From Adineta steineri (taxonomy: Eukaryota > Rotifera > Eurotatoria > Adinetida > Adinetidae): a stretch of 64,000 bases of DNA. The stretch is from contig CAJNOI010000017.1 of assembly GCA_905250115.1 (NCBI GenBank), forward strand, positions 324,685 to 388,684, read 5' to 3'. How positions within the stretch are numbered: position 1 is the stretch's first letter; each line of letters opens with the position of its first letter. This document shows positions 40,002 through 53,249 of the stretch, piece by piece. A model generated the notes under the pieces. It ran no database searches. It was not told the DNA's origin and saw only the letters and a list, made by a program, of their open reading frames with translations. A program made the translations under genes and the position numbers.

Positions 40002-41517
40002 CGTTTCATTTACAAAATGAAAAATAAACAAAAATACATAGTAGACTTTTACATTTAAAAAAGATTATCTTAATGTAATGTACTTTTCAATAATTGATAG
40101 TACATATTTGAAGAAAAAAAACCTATTTTGCAACATAAGCATATGAATACACATTAATTAATAAATATTTTCTTGTTAGAAGTAAAACAGAAATATGAAA
40201 TAAATCAAAAGTTTTTTTTTATATTATGCTAACGATTTTGTTCATATCATTTCGATAGTGATGTTCATCTAAGTCTACTACTTGTAACTGTTTAACTATT
40301 CTCTTCACATTTTCTTCAATCTATAATATCTAATAATATTTATAATTAATATTATTAAATTCATAATAGAATAGAACATAGAAAAAAAAACTTTATTTAG
40401 ATATTTGATGAGTTTCAATAATTACCAAAAAAAAAATATTTCTTAAGTGACATATGGTAGATGGCTACCTAAAGTCATGAATACTAAAAAATGGATTGAA
40501 TAATTAATTAAGAAAACATTAAGAATATGAAAGTACTTTAAATAGTATTTATTATGAGTATCTATAAAAGAAATGAATATTAAGATAAAACGATGTATGA
40601 TCGTCCTACACATCTTCATATGTCATTATGCTACACTAAAAAATTATCATGCTTTTATTCTATTAATTTATTGTGTTTTGATGCATTTGAACGCCTTAAT
40701 ATAATAAAGTCATACGTATGTTTTTATCAAAAAATAAACTAAGCGAACAAATATATCTGAGAAGATGTTTCATTTCAATAATAGATAAGACACATAATAC
40801 AAATTGCGTCGTTTTATATTCTAATTTTGAAGATAGTGTATCACAATCGTACTAATGGAATAAAATTAGTTGAAATAACATACACGAATAGTAACCATAG
40901 TTTTTAATTAATAAATGTAATTATAAAATAATTTAACTTTATTTATTTTCATTTGCTGAATATTAAAAATATGATATGATAATAAATGGTTACATATTAT
41001 TCTATAGAAGAGAATTAAATAGATTATATAAATCAAGAATAAAAAGCACGCAGCAATCAATGATAATTATATAATATATGAAATGAATAAAAAGAATGTA
41101 TTATTGTTTTTTTTTATCAATGTGGAATGGAATATTTCATGCAAATCTAAAATATAATAGAATTAATAAGACTATATATTCTATTTCTATCGTATTTATG
41201 CGGTTAAAATGGTAATGTTGGATGCGATTATTTATTGTCTATTGCAGTTGGTTTGAATAATTGTTTATATAGAGAATATCTTTAGTAGTAATATTAAAGA
41301 AGTTAGATTTTATGAAGATTGTTGCTAGTTGAAGTGTAAATACATGACTTCAGAATTCATTTTCTTTTCTTTCTTTCTTTCTATGCCATTCTCGTATTCT
41401 TTATTGTTCAACGAACTAAATAAAAGGATATATATATATATATATATATTCATATTTTATTTACCACATAAACATTCTATATAAGCAAGTAATTGTAACA
41501 TATTTTTATATTAGATC
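40002..41517. other. Intergenic, AT-rich
   Basis: 1.5 kb without a credible gene. A (TA)n run lies at about 41428-41449, shortly before the peptide gene. Confidence 0.45.
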
Positions 41518-41887
41518 ATGGTTCGATTATTCATAAATATTATAATTCTTACCGTTATTCTTATGTGTATTGATTTAAATGAAAGTAGATCCTTACTAAC
41601 TGAAGGTATACGACCAGTTCAAGCTTATTCTCCTATTGATCGTTTAGTAAGTTAATTATATAATTTGATATAGAATAAAAGTACTATAGGATAATTTTTT
41701 TTAGAATTTTCCAGATGTTTCATCATCATCTACTGAAGAAGATACGATAAATACCGAACGACATAAACGAAGTAAATCAATGAAATTTTAAAAAAGAAAA
41801 AAAAAATGAATATGATTATTTTAATTAGATTGTTTTCTCTATGCTGCGAAGTCAAAAAATCGTGCACCTAAATGGATGTGTTGGTAA
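41518..41887 (+). CDS. Candidate neuropeptide/prohormone precursor with cyclic C-terminal peptide
   Basis: Exons 41518-41646, 41705-41771 and 41829-41887 close in phase to 84 residues; no exon is long enough to stand out on its own. Residues 1-24 are a signal peptide (LFINIIILTVILMCIDLN). A spacer (SLLTEGIRPVQAYSPIDRL) and an acidic Ser-rich part follow. Then comes HKR, a dibasic processing site, and the C-terminal 19 residues NCFLYAAKSKNRAPKWMCW up to the stop. The two cysteines near both ends would close a 17-residue ring. There is no amidation glycine. This is the layout of somatostatin/allatostatin-C-like or urotensin-like hormones, but the sequence matches none I know. Reading through the second donor would give a different end (RSKSMKF); the spliced form is preferred because acceptor and phase fit. 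The ATG is three bases behind a TTAG acceptor. Confidence 0.65.
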
Positions 41888-43209
41888 TTCATGAAAATAT
41901 TTTACAAAATTTTTTAGTGTTGTTTTCGTTTTAAATAAATAGAAAACAGCTATAATATTCATTTTTTTCTTCTTTATATTAAATTATCTAATACAAAAAA
42001 AACAAGAATAATGAGCAATAAAATGTAATTGATAATATTTTTTGGAAAAAGAATTATTGATATTTCCCTTGAGATCATATTTACTTTGATTAATTATTTT
42101 ATTATTTTTGTCTAATTTGCATATGAAAATATTTTATAGAAATTAAAAACCTAATATATCATGTATAAAGGGTAAAAGTTCTCATCGAACATTATTTAAT
42201 ATGTAAATAATTAATTGATGATAGAAAAGTTGTAGTATATTCTAAATAGACGACATATGATCTCTCTGTGAATTCTTTAACACTTTCCGGCTGGATGTTG
42301 CACTAGGAGAGTACGGTATTTTTCGAATAGGCGGCTTTTAAAATAACAAATATATGCGACATTCCTTATCATTTTTCCTACGCTAAGCTTCTTATGAAAT
42401 GATAGAATATGTACACATAGCGCTCAATCTGAGATCGACTAGTCAACCTTTTGTTACCCACGTTTTTATGTATAAACTTGACGAATTGTTTGTCAAAATT
42501 TATTTTCTGTTACCACGGAAAATAATTGCAAACCTCAAGAATAATACAGTGTCTATTAAAATGATTATGAAAGAAGTATGACGACAGACATTTAAATCAA
42601 ACTCATTATATAGTTAATTACATTTTTCTATGATTGCTTATTTGTCATGCATTATTTTGAAGATGTGAATGCTTTTGAGTAAAATCATGAGATTCAGATG
42701 AGTTCATTTAAGTTCTTGGGAAATACAAACTATAAGAAATATTAACTTTCTTCTTCTCACCACTTATACACCCAACGATGAGTAAGAGGAGATGTATTTA
42801 AGCCATTTATCACAACTAGAAACTTACAGGGTATACGATCGTCACCCTATACTCATCTCTGAATTCTAGAAACTATTTCAGCGAAGTTTATTTTTAACCG
42901 ATGATTCTTCATAGTAAATATGCCATAGGTACTTAAACGTTTCATTGAATCTTATGACGCATGAGTATTCATAAGATTTTTCTTAGAAAAAAAAACGCAT
43001 TTTGCTGATGAAAGTTTTATTTATTAATGTACCGATATATTTACATATATGAATGTAAAGTTTACTTATTCCCTATACAATCTTTGTTAATTGATTTAAT
43101 AGTTTCTGACATTATACTAAAATCGAAATATCTTTCGATAGACAATCTACTTTATTTTTTATAGAAATATTCATTATACATAAATTATAATTCATCAAAA
43201 TACAAAATT
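41888..43209. other. Intergenic, nothing recognised
   Basis: 1.3 kb of AT-rich DNA. The frame at 42399-42581 has no support. Confidence 0.4.
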
Positions 43210-45017
43210 TTATTTTACACGTGTTCGTCTACATTTAGTTGTTGTCTTTGTTCGATTACAACGTCTTGATAATGATGATTTCATTTCATAATCATCATCG
43301 TTATCTTTATCATCTGTTGATAATCGTCCGGGTGATAATGTTAAATTAGTTGATGAAATTAATGGACTTGATGATGTACCAATACCCAAAATATTCTTCT
43401 TTTTTTTCTTATGTTCTCGTTCATTTGATTTATGATGAGATTTCGAAGATTTTGTACTTGCCACCGATGTTTGATGACTTTGATAATGACTATTTTTAGC
43501 AAAACGAGCTGTTATTATATCATCGGTTAATAATTTTGTACCTGAAACAATCAAAATTTATACGATTAGTTTTATCTGAATGAAGAATAATATTTCGTAA
43601 TAGGAAAAAGTAGTATATTCTTATTTGAGGGTATTCTAATGTTTTTATCTAACCTTTCGATCTTGATAATGTCATATTATCATCATCTTGAAAATCATAA
43701 GGAGAAGATTTTTTCGTTCGTATTTTTTTCTTTGGTATATCATTTGTTGTCATTATAACAGGTTGACGTGCAATATCAATTTTTTTCTTTTGTTTTTTTG
43801 CTTTATTAGTTGTTTGAGTAAAAAAGGCATGTGTATCAAATATAGCTGTTGAACTAAATAAAGGTGCTTGCGGTGGTACTGGTGGTAACATTAATTTCTT
43901 TAGTTTAGTTTTCTTTTTTCTATCTTCTGGTTTCGGCGATGAACATTGATCAGGATCAATATGCTTTGAAAAAAAAAGATACAATCAGTAAATAAATTAG
44001 TGTTCTATAATAACATACAAATGACATTTGGGTAATATTTCCCAATGTTTTATTAACAAGACGATGAGGTTTAACAATCGTATCATCGATGGCTAGATGA
44101 AGTCGATCTGATGGCGGTGATCGACATCTAAGAAAAACAAAAATAAAGATTTAGATTTTGAAATGTATTACAAAATAAACCTACGTAATTGAGGGTGGTG
44201 TTTGAAATGGAATGATAATTTCATTCAGTGGTGGCGGTGGTACTAATAAATATGTATAAAAACTAAGATACATATGATTATTCTAGATAGATTACTTACA
44301 AGGTGGTACAAATTCATGTTCTTTTATTTCATCAATGATATTCTCTGTAAGAATTGGTGGGTCATCGATAGGATAATCATTATTTATAGGCAACGGTTCA
44401 ATGGGTATTGAAATATTAACAAATTCATTATGTTTAGGTATAATTTCTTTATCTCGTTGTATTTGTAATTTTCGATATGCATCCCCTATACCTTTTTTCC
44501 ATTGTTGTTCAATAGTTAGTTTTAATCGTTTTCGTCGTTTTTTAATATTTACAGGTTGTGTTTGAATAGGAATTTCATTATAACGAGCACGAAAATAAGC
44601 ATTACCAATAAGAAGTTTTAGTGCAAGATGAATTAATTGTTTTTTTACACGAGTATATTCTTTAAGAGTACGTTTTTGTTCAGTTTGACATGAGGTAATA
44701 CATGAATTTAATTTCTATAAAACAAATTATTTTAATTAATTGTAAGATTAAAAAAAAATGAATAGAACAAACTTCATTTATTTGAGCAAAATCAATCGGT
44801 GTTATTTGTTTAAGTATTTGAGTAATGTCTTCTTCAACAAGTGCTATTTCACGATGTAAACTATTACAATGTTCATGCTGTTGAGCAAGACGTAATTCAT
44901 TTGCAAAACGGACTAGATTTTTCAAGAATTATAAGATGAAAAAAACAACGAGAACTTACTGCGATATTGTGTAAATAATGATGGTTTTCCTAGACACCAT
45001 TTTTGTTCTATTACCAT
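43210..45017 (-). CDS. Basic nuclear-type protein with N-terminal coiled coil, unknown
   Basis: Exons 45017-44960, 44912-44773, 44714-44300, 44242-44185, 44127-44019, 43963-43654 and 43541-43210 give 473 residues. Residues about 20-100 form a helical, probably coiled-coil segment (FANELRLAQQHEHCNSLHRE, then KRTLKEYTRVKKQLIHLALK). A Pro-rich, acidic middle follows, then several Lys/Arg clusters (KKRRKRLK, DRKKKTKLKK, KKKIRTKK) that suggest nuclear localisation. The C-terminal exon has GTKLLTDDIITARFAKN and Ser/Lys-rich low complexity. A chromatin-complex subunit is a reasonable guess from composition, but I cannot name the family. Confidence 0.65.
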
Positions 45018-45423
45018 CGTTACACAAAAAATATTTTATTTTGAACAAAAAAAGAGAACAATTGATTGAATGCATGCATGGAGATTATTGAACAAAGACC
45101 CGCATTAATCAGCTGTTTTCATGTATTTATTATCGATTAAATATAATAATCAGTTTGAAAAAAGAAATACAAACTTTTTTTAAGAAATAAAATCATAGAT
45201 AAATCTTTTAAAGTATTCGATATAAAATTAAATGAAAATAATTCCCAATAGAGGGCGTTATGGTTCTAGTATATCATCAATTGTAATAAGAATTTTCAAT
45301 AGACACATGAAATGCTTTGCCATTTCTAAACTGATTGATTTTTTTAATGATTTTTATTACTCATTATAAAAGAAAAATGTGGATAAAAAGCATTACTCTT
45401 AATTTTGATATTCATTAAATAAA

Positions 45424-45900
45424 TTAGATGCTAATGGACGTAATAAAACATATGATGAAGCACATAAATATTTTGAGAAATTATTCATTAGTACCAATTT
45501 AAATCAGTAATCGATTAATTCAAATATTCGTTCTACAATTTATTTAATTGTTGCTAAAACAAAAAATTTAAATTATTCATAATTCTAATACACAGCAATA
45601 TTTGACTCATGATACACTTAATCATTTTATGATTTCACCTTTAACGTGATCGTTTATTGATTGAATTTCGTTATTTTGATGATGAAAATGTTCAACATCA
45701 AGTACTGAAATATATATGGTATGAAGTATAATACTACATTATTGTATTGTAAAAGAAAGAGTTGAAGAAGTTCGAGTAAGACTTTGACTATTAAATAAAC
45801 TTAATACTTTGTTTTTATTTGTTTATTCTCAGAAATTTTATGTTAATTATCCAAATTAATATTCGTCGACTTGTTCTTGAACGACACGAATGTAGTATTA
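45424..45900 (+). pseudogene. Decayed coding remnant
   Basis: A short readable stretch (LDANGRNKTYDEAHKYFEKL) resembles the TPR-type linker of bdelloid multi-domain proteins. It runs into stops within 30 codons, and further scraps (EFRYFDDENVQHQVLKYIW) appear in another frame. No promoter or splice pattern restores it. The flanking 45018-46950 is otherwise AT-rich with no gene. Confidence 0.3.
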
Positions 45901-46950
45901 ATGACTTTCGTAGTGTTTGAAAATAGTAAATATATCTTTTTCTTTCATAGTTATCTGCGGTATCTTCTTTATTCATTCAAAATGATTTCAATGTTTTCCT
46001 TTTACATAAATATCAGAGGTATTTATCAGCAAACTACTAAAAAAATAATATGTCATACCATCCTGTACAAGAAGATTCTTAATCCTATTCCAATTATTCC
46101 ACAAAAAGGGAACAAGATGAAAAAAGATTATCAATACTCATTTCATACTCACAACACCTTAGTTGATTGAAATTTTCATGATTGTATTATTTAAATGATC
46201 AAATATGTAATAATAAATGTTATATAAGCTTGAACTAATACTTATTCTTAAATCGGTTCAAATATAGTTTTTCTTATTTATTTATTTTATGTTCGATTGA
46301 AATTATTATGTTTTACTCTTTCAACCATGTCTGTTTACCATTGCATTCGTCTTAATCCTTCTTAATTATGTTACTAAATATAGATGTCATCAATATTCGA
46401 TTTTGAAAGAGTCATTCAGTTCTCTTTACAGTCGTTCATAACATCATAACAATAGATATAAACTTTGATTTTTATCATCATTCAATTGGAAGTAAAACGA
46501 TGTATATATGAGCAGATGAATATGCGTTTTTTGGACGCAACATTATTCAATTTATATTGAAAAATAATCATATATCATTGGATGATGACTATTATCGAAT
46601 TAAGATTCTTCTTCGTCACAAAACTCTGTTCACAAATATTCGTAAAAGAAATAATCAAATATTTTTACTTTATCAAATTATAATGCTTTATAAATCCTAT
46701 AGAAAGATAAGGTTTTAAAATAAGTTTATTACTTAACATACGTTACATCATCATTTGGATATTCTTATATCTGTAATTTATCAGTTTCTTTTCTTATTGT
46801 ATCGCTAGATGATAAATATACATATTAAAGATATTATCGAGTGCGAATCAAGCAAATAATGACTAAGCAAAATACGTCACTTTTCTACTCAAAAATATCG
46901 AAGAGAAATATATGATTTTACTCCCCTATGATCACGCCATTTGGGCATGT

Positions 46951-47050
46951 NNNNNNNNNNNNNNNNNNNNNNNNNNNNNNNNNNNNNNNNNNNNNNNNNN
47001 NNNNNNNNNNNNNNNNNNNNNNNNNNNNNNNNNNNNNNNNNNNNNNNNNN
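46951..47050. other. Assembly gap, 100 N
   Basis: Exactly 100 unknown bases, the usual placeholder for a gap of unknown size. The sequence right after it is the 3' end of an SL RNA gene, so the gap probably falls in an SL RNA repeat. Confidence 0.98.
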
Positions 47051-47069
47051 TAGTCTGCCAGAGCAACAC
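47051..47069 (+). ncRNA. SL RNA gene, 3' fragment at gap edge (SL-1)
   Basis: The bases TAGTCTGCCAGAGCAACAC and the following T run are identical to the 3' end of the complete SL RNA gene at 60027-60134. The rest of the gene lies in the gap or is missing. Confidence 0.7.
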
Positions 47070-47466
47070 TTTTTAATAAAAACAATTTGAAATTTTATCC
47101 ACTCTATATGGTTTATTCTTCGCCTCGTGTCGTTCAAATATAATTATTCTGAAGATAGCGATCAGTCTAAGTGTAGGTAGTCTTGCTATGCACTATAACA
47201 CCATTGATTCATTCGTACTCGAAAATAAAACATATGAAGAAAGAGTTTGTTTCTTTTTGATTGCTAGGTTTGAAGAAATATTCAAATAATGATTTATATT
47301 GTTACATGTTATTATTATTGAGAGTTTGTTAGGAAGGTGAAAATTGTCACTAATAATGAGGAAGTTTTGCAAAGATACGTATGTATATTCAATTGTGTTT
47401 TACTTGATTATTGTACGGTATAAAATAAGGTTAAAGAAGATTAAATACTGAAAATAAAGAAAGTAT
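47051..47466 (+). repeat. Inverted repeat, left arm
   Basis: Plus-strand copy of the SL RNA 3' end and about 400 bases of flank. It matches the reverse complement of 54532-54970, for example GAAGATAGCGATCA, AAGTGTAGGTAGTCTTGCTA and GTGAAAATTGTCACTAATAA in the same order. Similarity stops near TGAAAATAAAGAAAGTA. Confidence 0.8.
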
Positions 47467-47639
47467 CTAAAACCACCTACACCCATACCAAATATGCTGA
47501 ATCAAATTCTGTAATGTGTTGCAATCATTGCTTCTAAACATTCGATTTTAAAATCTTCAAATCATTTTTTTAAACCAAATATTAGTTTCTCCATAACAGT
47601 AAAATAATTGCTTTACAACTATGCTATTTTAATATAAAA

Positions 47640-48460
47640 CTTAATTGTTCTAATAAACATTAATTTAATTCATTTTCAACATTTTTAACATTTAATAATA
47701 TTCCGGTTAATGATAAACCTATTGCATTTTATTTTCATTTTATATTTGAATTAGATATTAATTTATAAATATGATCTTTCCATGATTCAACTAATTTTGT
47801 TTAATTAAATCTAAATTAGGTTTTTATGTGTATAATTTAGAGATAAATAAATATTCTAAAAGATATTGAATTGATGTTAAATCAAGTTCATTTGAAATTG
47901 CTATAGAACTCTATGATAAAGAAGACTTTTTAAAACATTTAATTTTATATTTGAACGGTTCAAGTACTGCGTGTATATGATTAATAAGACGTATAAGAAA
48001 TAATTTTACATTAAATTTAACAGTTGGATTATTAAAATTTTTCATATAAATAAATCATTCATGGTATGATATCAGATTGTATATTTGTATTTGAAGATTA
48101 ATTTAAACTAAATCTATTCTTATTTTATCATCTGCTGTACATTGAATTAATGTTGGCTTATCATCATCTTTTCTAAATAGAGAAATTTCTAAAGATTTTT
48201 CTGGAAGTGAATTGAATTGTTGTTGACTAATTGCAGTCGAGATAAAAATCAAAAATAGCTATTTCATCAGTTAAACTACTATCAAATAGATATTGAGAAG
48301 GTAAATAACGCGATAGAGTAGATAAACGTTGTTGCTTATCAGAATTTGAGTTTAATAATGTATGTTTATTTTTTTATAATATCGCTCGAGTTCAAGAGGA
48401 AACGTATATTTTTGATCTAGATCAATTACATTTTCTCATTGATACTCCAAGAAATGTTCA
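47640..48460 (-). pseudogene. Decayed host gene remnant
   Basis: On the minus strand, stretches of plausible protein (LSTLSRYLPSQYLFDSSLTD, then FNSLPEKSLEISLFRKDDDK, then FNVKLFLIRLINHIH) lie in order but in different frames and with internal stops. I cannot name the parent gene. The rest of 47467-49476 is AT-rich and shows nothing else. Confidence 0.35.
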
Positions 48461-49476
48461 AATAATTTTAAATGATTTTATAAATTTCTAGAAAACAGAT
48501 TATTAATTATTATACTGATAATATACTACACTTTTCTCAAAATTAAATTGTATGTATAATTTGTTAGTACATGACGAGTATTTATAAAAAGGAAAAAATA
48601 AAAATATATTCTACAAAGTTCTATTATATTTGATAAATACTTAAAAATTTAGCATTGTGAAATTTTGCGATACAAAAATTAATCGAGGAATAAAAGCAGT
48701 AGATGAACTTATTTTCTTGTAGCGCATATGTTTCGATAGTTTGAAGAACTGAAGTTACTGTTAGTTCAAATAAATGTTTACGGACACCCACACCCTCTCT
48801 TGCTTAAAAACTTATGTTGCAAAATATTCCCGTCAATAGTCGTTTGATGAAGAGAATACCACATCATTACGTTTAGCATATCATGCAGAAAACATACATT
48901 ATCAACAAAGCATTAAAACACACCAAAATGCATTTAATTAAAATTAGATTATATTAAAATGCATGACATTGTATTCAAATAAATTATGATGCATTCAACT
49001 GTATTAAATTAATATGAAACTACATCAAAAACACATTTATTTAAAATTAGACTATATATCAAGGAACTAAAAAATGGCATTAAACTATTGATAGAAGGAT
49101 CAGCTCGCTTGAAAAGATAATTCGAAAGACCTTGCGTGATATATTCATTATTTTTCGTTCTTTACTAATATTAATAAAATTATTAAAATATTTATTTTTG
49201 ATATTATCGTCGTTTCTTTATATTAGTAAACCTTGTTAACTTACTATATTTAAATAATAGAAAGAATTGGCTTTGAACTGTTGAATCGAGAATAAATAGT
49301 AGGCGTGCCTCTGATTCACAGAACAACTGGTAGTGTGTCTTTGATGAGATACATTAAAGGAGATGAATGCCTGACATTTGCTTTACTAACTATTTAATTG
49401 AAACATCAAAGTAGTGGATTAAACATATGCCATCATTTTGAAAGCTGTCATTATCTAAGAGACGACATTAAGAATA

Positions 49477-50463
49477 ATGGCATCACCTACATTGTCACTT
49501 GTTCAAAATCTACTTAATCATTATGCAATGCCCGCCTGCATGATACTGGGCAATATTGGTAACGCATGTAATGTGTTGGTTTTCAGGAAGCATCGCCAGA
49601 ATGTTTGCTCAATGTATCTCTTAGCTGCATCTGTAATGAACATTTTTTTTCTTACATTCATCATTACATTCTCTATGTATACTTATGATCGTGGTGATCC
49701 ATCGGTGGGATCTTCGATTTTTTGTAAAGTACGCGTCTATTTACCTCACGTATGGGGACAAATGGGTCGATACTTCATTGTTTTGGCAAGTATGGATCGT
49801 TTTGCAATAACGAGTAGCAGTGCTCGTTTACGATCACTCAGCCGACTTTCTATAGCACGATGGCTTTTGGGCGTTTTTACTATTGTTTGGCATGCATTTG
49901 GCTCTCTTGCATTGATCATGACAACAATTCAAAATGGACAATGTGGTCAGTTCGGTATTTACTATATCTGGTACAATGTTTACAGCATAGCCACCATTGC
50001 TATAATTCCACTTGCATTGACAACTATCTTTGGATCTATGGCCTTTTTCAACATGAAACAACGACATGCTCGCGTTGGATTGACTGCAGACATCGGTAAT
50101 GCTGGTTTTCATCGTCGAGATCAACAGTTGCTGAAGATGGTACTCGCAGAAGTGTCGGTGCATTTTGTAACGAATATTCTCTTTCCGATCATTACTATTG
50201 AAGTTGCAGCGACCAGTTACATGAATGCCAGCAAAAGCCAGATACGCTTACAGATTGAAAATCTCATTGTACTTGTCGGTCGCATTCTTTTCTATACGAG
50301 TAATGCAGCGTCTTTTTACATATTTTGTACTGTATCTGGAACATTCCGTCGGGAATTCAAGGAGATTATCTGCAAATGTTGTCATCGAGCAACTGCGCGG
50401 CCACCAGTGACTAATAGACAAGTCAAAAGAGAAATGCCGGAGCAACAAGAGTCACGCTTATAA
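49477..50463 (+). CDS. Rhodopsin-family orphan GPCR, intronless
   Basis: 328 codons in one exon. Seven hydrophobic segments are visible: about residues 17-38 (with GNIGNACNVLVF, a TM1 GN motif), 45-65, 83-104, 125-148, 164-188, 218-242 and 258-285. TM3 ends SMDRFAI, a DRF variant of DRY. CxxxR in ICL1 and a Cys (SIFCKVRVY) at the top of TM3 pair with ECL2 (NGQCGQFG). The C-tail has KCCHR, possible palmitoylation cysteines. Such intronless peptide-receptor-like GPCRs are abundant in bdelloid rotifers; the ligand is unknown. GC content and codon use look higher than in the flanking DNA. It sits alone between the arms of an inverted repeat in a transposon-rich pocket. Confidence 0.8.
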   Translation: MASPTLSLVQNLLNHYAMPACMILGNIGNACNVLVFRKHRQNVCSMYLLAASVMNIFFLTFIITFSMYTYDRGDPSVGSSIFCKVRVYLPHVWGQMGRYFIVLASMDRFAITSSSARLRSLSRLSIARWLLGVFTIVWHAFGSLALIMTTIQNGQCGQFGIYYIWYNVYSIATIAIIPLALTTIFGSMAFFNMKQRHARVGLTADIGNAGFHRRDQQLLKMVLAEVSVHFVTNILFPIITIEVAATSYMNASKSQIRLQIENLIVLVGRILFYTSNAASFYIFCTVSGTFRREFKEIICKCCHRATARPPVTNRQVKREMPEQQESRL

Positions 50464-51090
50464 ACTGCAATGAATACTAATTGGATAGATATGAATTAAT
50501 TAATTATTAACTATCTCACAACCATATATGACTCTCCGCCTGGATTTCAATGGTGTCAATATTAAACTAACTTCGTTTAAATATTTGCGACTCCGCTTTT
50601 GCTTATTCAATGTTATCATCGAGTTACTACATAGTTTCAAACATCGATGTTATTAATAAACAGAAATTCTTGTAACAACAACTTATCTTATGTTCTTCTC
50701 CCTTTACATTTAATATTGTATTTTATAAATGCTTAATTGCTGAGGTAGTATCATCTGCTTACACTATTCTTTCACTGCACGACTTAGATCTAAACATGTA
50801 GTTTCTTCTTGAAACCTCGTAGAATTTCAGCGAAAAAATCAGATCGATACACCTAGTCTTCTATATGACCTCATGTTTCTGCCAGTTGTGCTCATGCCAA
50901 TCACCTTCTTGATTTATTATATTGTTTTTTCATGTTGCTATTAAACAAATTTTCTTATTAATATATTTTACAATACAGATTTAAACAGTAGAAAGACACA
51001 AAGACAATCATAAAACAGCGTGTGAGTGTGGGTCACAAGAGATATTTTAACCGTAATCACACCCCCAATTACCATTAATGAGAAACAATA
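50464..51090. other. Intergenic, GPCR to LINE remnants
   Basis: AT-rich spacer with AATAAA-type signals near 50655. No gene seen. Confidence 0.4.
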
Positions 51091-51099
51091 TACTAATTT

Positions 51100-52990
51100 G
51101 CTAATTATGAAACATTTCAATATACTTGATCTTTCGCATAATGTTAATCCAGTTGAAGACCATAAACCTATTTGTTTCTTGATATTGTAACTGTCCTTGA
51201 GTATCCATTGATATACCTAGGAAACTACATTTTTCTCTTTGAATTTTTTGCATTGAATTGAAGAGGATCTAGCCAGTCACTTATTCAAAAAATTATTATC
51301 TTTGCACCATTTGTTTTGTCATGCGACGCATAACTATATTTTTTAAATATTTCATAAATTTCAAATTCATTATTTGTATTGAAAATAAATGTACATACGT
51401 CGTCAGTATATGCTAATGTTTTAATTTCAATATTTTTGTGTTATCATTTTTAAGAATTTTACGAACAATTGTTTTACATTGACTACCAGGAATTACTACA
51501 CCAGGTATGTTGGGATTTCTCCTCATCAAATTAAGTAAGGGTTCTAAGCACATAACATATAGATAACCATAAAATAAACAAGCTTGTCTAATTCCAGAGT
51601 TAAAGGATACTTTATAGTAAAAGTGGCAATGGTATAAAGCAATTTAGTTAAATTAATGAAATTGCATCCCAATCCAAATTGTTTTAATACCTCGAAAAAA
51701 TAAAGGTGATTTACCCTATCAAAGGCTTTTTCCTGCTCCCATGTTGCTAATCCAATTGCTATTCGGTTACGTGAGTGATAATCTATGATTTAGGCGTATT
51801 AGATGCATGTAATCATATATAGTTCTTCTGGGAACACCTGATGATTGATTGTAATGTATGATTTTGTTAATAACCTTTTATAGTCGTGTACTTAAGACTT
51901 TAGTTATAATTTTATAGTCAATATTCATAAGTAAAAGAGGTCGAAAATTTGCCATCGTTTCATTAAATTCACTTTCTTTCTTGTAAGTGTAAGAAGGCCA
52001 TTAAGGAATCTATCATTAAAAGTAACTTTTTTCCTTAGCTGTATTAACCATCTTGATAAAATGATAAGAATTACAACAATTTTCCATCATTTCATTATCT
52101 GTTTTAACACAGTCTTTGGTTGGATCAATAAGATAATCTATTCTCGACTGATTAGCTTTATCATATGCTTATATTGCATTAGTTAAATTTCTATGACATT
52201 TAATATGACGGTCATCTTGACTCGGAATAGCATTAACGAATTTTTCTGTTAAGGCATCATCCAATTTTTGTCTAATCATTTTCGTGATGTTTTTCGATTA
52301 AGTCCTTTTTTCTTCTCCTTGCAATATCATGATTAGACTAGTTTTGAAATCCTTCGACCAATCAGTTGTGTTATTAATACTGTTCCAATAGGGGGTGGAA
52401 TTTCTCTAAAAATGATTCCCTTTTTGATTGCATTGGCATTACAGATCCATCTACGATATATATTATCATTGATTAATGGTAGTATTTTAATAGATAGCAC
52501 TAATACACCATGATCTGATATACCCACAGGTGCATAACCAATTTCATGCTTATTTTTATATACAATATTTGAACCAAAATGAAGGTCAATGCGACTATGA
52601 ATATTTCTTGCATCAACGTGATATGAATAAATAATTTTTTTTTGATTGTTTACGTCTAATTATTTCAGTTAATGATAATGGATTGATCACCTCTTTGAGA
52701 AATATGCGATAAAATATATTATCTATTTGCACATTTAATTTAATTCTATCGTGTTGGTTATTCGGTGTACAATTAAAATCACCTCCTATGATAATCCATT
52801 TGGTAGAATAAATATGTAAAAATAATTCTTTAAAAGAGGAACATCGTTTTGTTATTTGAGCAGGTGCATAATGGCGTGGCTGTATGTGTGGCTTTCGATG
52901 TGGAATGAATAAAATACCCACATCCACACCCTCAAGATGAACCATTTGCGTATAACAATGATATACATTTAATAAAGTTATCGCCGAATC
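51100..52990 (-). mobile_element. Decayed LINE, endonuclease plus reverse transcriptase (L1/Tx1-like)
   Basis: Read on the minus strand: an AP-endonuclease part with the motif IIGGDFNCTPN (about 52770-52800) and SDHGVLVLS (about 52500-52530), followed by linker and reverse-transcriptase scraps down to about 51200. The RT part includes KAFDR-type and IKTLAYTDD-like segments. Several stops and frame changes interrupt it, so it is dead. The domain order and motifs fit the APE-type L1/Tx1 group; the exact clade is uncertain. Confidence 0.65.
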
Positions 52991-53245
52991 CAAAAGTTTG
53001 AAGAACGACAAGTAAATATACATGATCAACTTTGTCGAATGCTTTCTCTTGATCTCATAAAACTAAGCTTATGAGATCTATAACTGTTTTCTGATCTTCT
53101 ATTAATGATCGAATCAGATGAATATTATCATTAATCGTTCTACTTGGTACACAATATGCTTGATTGATATGTATAATCCGTTCTATAATAAATTTCTGCC
53201 TATTGTTAAGAGTTTTCGAAAGGATTTTGTAGTTCAGATTCATTT
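52990..53245 (-). mobile_element. LINE reverse-transcriptase fragment
   Basis: Codes NLNYKILSKTLNNRQKFIIE and then DQEKAFDKVDHVYL, the RT fingers region of an L1-like element with one stop before the DQEKAFD block. It is a separate piece joined between the elements on either side, judged by repeated occurrence of the same RT motif in all three. Confidence 0.6.
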
Positions 53246-53249
53246 ACGG

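Noticed and set aside
46889-47137. Open frame across the N gap
   Set aside because: Built on unknown bases and SL RNA flank; not a gene.
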